Positions 15,624-16,489 of a stretch of DNA of 16,489 nt are shown here, one piece after another. Each line of letters begins with the position of its first letter. Positions within the stretch are counted from its first letter, which is position 1. The stretch covers positions 1-16,489 of the forward strand of contig JBAZJM010000072.1 in NCBI GenBank assembly GCA_041651315.1, read 5' to 3'. A program made the translations under genes and the position numbers. A model generated the notes under the pieces. The model did not search any database. It saw nothing but the letters and a program-made list of their open reading frames with translations, and was not told the origin of the DNA. Source of the stretch: CAITYL01 sp041651315 (GTDB taxonomy: Bacteria > Verrucomicrobiota > Lentisphaeria > Oligosphaerales > CAITYL01).

Positions 15624-15659
15624 TTCTTCGCTCGGTCTTCGTGTTCTTCGTGCCTTTGT
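15624..15659. repeat. Four-copy degenerate 9-nt array
   Basis: TTCTTCGCT, CGGTCTTCG, TGTTCTTCG and TGCCTTTGT show a clear 9-nt step. The complement resembles the CGCAAAGAT units at 12092-12118 (pattern C-R-C-R-A-A-G-R-N). It ends 39 bp before the STAS gene start. The rest of the 241-bp gap 15458-15698 shows only a T-rich patch at 15526-15540 and a TTCAACCTA word. Confidence 0.65.
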
Positions 15660-15698
15660 GTGACCGTTTTTTCCGGATGCCAGCAAGGAGTCCCCGCC

Positions 15699-16088
15699 AT
15701 GGCCCTGTTGATCAACCAGGCCGAAAAAAAGATCGGCTGCTTCGAGATCGCCCTGAGCGGGCGGCTGGACAACGAGACCAGCCCGCGCCTGCTGGGGGTG
15801 GTCAACTCGCTGTTTCAGAGCCGGGTGAGCGCATTGCAGTTCAACATGCGTGCTCTGGACTATGTCAGCAGCGCCGGGCTGCGGGTCATCCTGATGGCCA
15901 TGAAGGCCGCCAAGAAGGCCAATGCCGCCTTCATGGTCATGGAAATGCAGGAACCGGTCCAGAAGGTCTTCGAGATCGCCCAAATGGTGCCGATGAACGA
16001 GATCTTCGCCAGCGTCAAGGAAGCCGACGACTACTTCGACGAGATCCAGCGCCGCGAACGCCAAAAACAGGGCGCCGCTGGGAACTAA
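15699..16088 (+). CDS. STAS-domain anti-sigma-factor antagonist
   Basis: Proteins of this kind bind a serine-kinase anti-sigma factor when unphosphorylated and release its sigma factor. Other STAS proteins act in chemotaxis-like or biofilm switches. The protein has 129 residues, with the STAS strand-helix pattern IALSGRLDNETSPRLLGVV and LQFNMRALDYVSSAGLRVILMAM. The conserved loop DYVSSAGLR holds Ser57 and Ser58; by alignment with SpoIIAA the second is the likely phosphorylation site. The C-terminal 20 residues are charged (DDYFDEIQRRERQKQG), a small extension to the domain. AAGGAG at 15685-15690, eight bases upstream, supports the ATG. Codons further upstream translate repeat DNA. No kinase, phosphatase or sigma-factor gene lies in the window, so the partners are unknown. 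The stop overlaps the toxin relic on the other strand. Confidence 0.9.
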   Translation: MALLINQAEKKIGCFEIALSGRLDNETSPRLLGVVNSLFQSRVSALQFNMRALDYVSSAGLRVILMAMKAAKKANAAFMVMEMQEPVQKVFEIAQMVPMNEIFASVKEADDYFDEIQRRERQKQGAAGN

Positions 16089-16132
16089 ATGACACGGTAG
16101 TCAGCGATGCGGATGCGCCAGGCCTCGCGTCC
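16085..16132 (-). pseudogene. Relic of a RelE-type toxin, last 15 residues before a premature stop
   Basis: In a frame different from the antitoxin, the minus strand reads GREAWRIRIADYRVI and then a stop. The W-R-I-R-x-x-D-Y-R-V-I block is the hallmark C-terminal strand of RelE/ParE-superfamily mRNA-interferase toxins. Normal toxins continue for about 15-20 residues more and have some 60 before it. Both parts are gone. The remnant overlaps the end of the antitoxin frame and the stop codon of the STAS gene. Confidence 0.7.
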
Positions 16133-16319
16133 GGAATTCCTTTGCCGCCAGCTCGAAAGGAATAGCGTCCTCGTCACCCCTCGTGGCACGGTCATAGGCG
16201 CGAATATCGTCCAGTTCTTCCATGTCCGCCATGACCTTATTCCATTCGGAATAGGGCAGCAAAACGGCTTTTGGCTTCCATTGGCGGCCGACTAGAATGT
16301 CTGGATGCAAGGTCAACAT
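16101..16319 (-). CDS. Orphan RelB/Phd-like antitoxin, 3' end altered by deletion
   Basis: The 72-residue frame resembles antitoxins of RelBE-type modules. It has an N-terminal DNA-binding strand region (HPDILVGRQWKPKAVLLPYSEWNKV), then a toxin-wrapping helix (MEELDDIRAYDRAT) and the typical tail DEDAIPFELAAKEF. After Phe62 the sequence leaves the family and reads RTRGLAHPHR, which is the toxin-relic DNA in the wrong frame. An internal deletion apparently joined the antitoxin end to the last codons of relE. The protein might still bind DNA and could neutralise related toxins elsewhere, but it has no partner here. A good promoter lies just upstream. No clear ribosome-binding site precedes the ATG, so the transcript may be almost leaderless. 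Confidence 0.72.
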   Translation of the reverse strand: MLTLHPDILVGRQWKPKAVLLPYSEWNKVMADMEELDDIRAYDRATRGDEDAIPFELAAKEFRTRGLAHPHR

Positions 16320-16328
16320 AGTGGTCTT

Positions 16329-16357
16329 ATTATATTGTGTGCCGCCAGTGCCGCCAA
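16329..16357 (-). promoter_or_regulatory. Sigma-70-type promoter of the antitoxin gene
   Basis: On the minus strand TTGGCG (complement of 16352-16357) and a perfect TATAAT (complement of 16329-16334) stand 17 bp apart. The -10 box is nine bases before the ATG at 16319, so the transcript would have almost no leader. The A/T-rich -10 region stands out in this GC-rich DNA. Confidence 0.65.
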
Positions 16358-16378
16358 ATGGCTTGAATAACTGGCGGC
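16341..16378. promoter_or_regulatory. Candidate antitoxin operator (inverted repeat)
   Basis: GCCGCCAGT (16341-16349) and its exact complement ACTGGCGGC (16370-16378) flank the -35 box. GTGCCGCCA also occurs twice in tandem at 16339-16356. RelB/Phd antitoxins usually repress their own promoters by binding such repeats, so an autoregulatory operator is plausible. Confidence 0.4.
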
Positions 16379-16391
16379 CATGGCGCGCCGG

Positions 16392-16489
16392 TCACGGGGT
16401 GCGGCGGGCGAGGGTGACCAGGTCGATGTTGCAGGTGTAGGTCAGCTCCTGGCGGAGCGGGGTGAACCCGGTGTCGGCGAGCAGCCGGT
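16392..16489 (-). CDS. 3' end of a probable SAM-dependent methyltransferase gene (start outside window)
   Basis: Only the last 31 codons are present, ending with the stop at 16392-16394. They read RLLADTGFTPLRQEL, then TYTCNIDLVTLARRTP. A helix ending in 'LL-x-x-x-GF-x-x-x' followed by a strand and a short basic tail is how many class I methyltransferases finish. The fragment is too short for certainty, and another Rossmann-fold enzyme is possible. It points the same way as the antitoxin gene, whose promoter lies between them. Confidence 0.4.
   Translation of the reverse strand, partial: RLLADTGFTPLRQELTYTCNIDLVTLARRTP

Noticed and set aside
15093..15698. Plus-strand extension making the STAS protein 331 residues
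   Set aside because: It runs across the lipoprotein remnant and a repeat array. AAGGAG and homology both place the start at 15699.

Overview
The window is GC-rich, densely coding DNA, apparently from the chromosome of a Gram-negative bacterium. It carries a fused SecD-SecF, a lipoprotein signal sequence and the non-mevalonate isoprenoid enzyme Dxr. A four-helix-bundle 'suffix' gene, a plant-like group of 6-phosphofructokinase and several families of short periodic intergenic repeats suggest the PVC superphylum (Lentisphaerota, Kiritimatiellota or Verrucomicrobiota). That placement is inference; no rRNA or other decisive marker is present.

Positions 1-7426 form a plus-strand housekeeping block: the end of secDF, aroB (shikimate pathway), dprA overlapping aroB, topA with an unusual triple repeat before its single zinc finger, and dxr. 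Spacing is tight, so at least aroB-dprA is probably co-transcribed.

Positions 7427-10917 are looser. A short-chain dehydrogenase and a PfkB-type sugar kinase are separated by a 325-bp gap holding a possible 253-bp MITE-like element with imperfect terminal inverted repeats. Three perfect hairpins abut one another inside it. A gene for a four-helix-bundle protein with a topoisomerase-type zinc finger follows. It is bracketed by two palindromic arrays of a 9-nt unit that share an identical 22-bp word. This bracketed unit is the best candidate for an undescribed element in the window.

Positions 10918-13612 hold a minus-strand pair (DJ-1/PfpI protein and a small zinc-ribbon protein) divergent from a plus-strand GT-C-like membrane glycosyltransferase. 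A third 9-nt array lies between them.

Positions 13613-16489 hold an ATP-type phosphofructokinase, then decayed DNA: a frameshifted PDZ lipoprotein and a possible SOUL-domain relic meeting near 15162-15170. After these come a fourth 9-nt array, a STAS-domain anti-sigma-factor antagonist, a decayed RelBE-type module (antitoxin plus a 15-residue toxin tail in another frame) and the 3' end of a probable methyltransferase gene. No tRNA, rRNA, CRISPR array or complete insertion sequence was seen.
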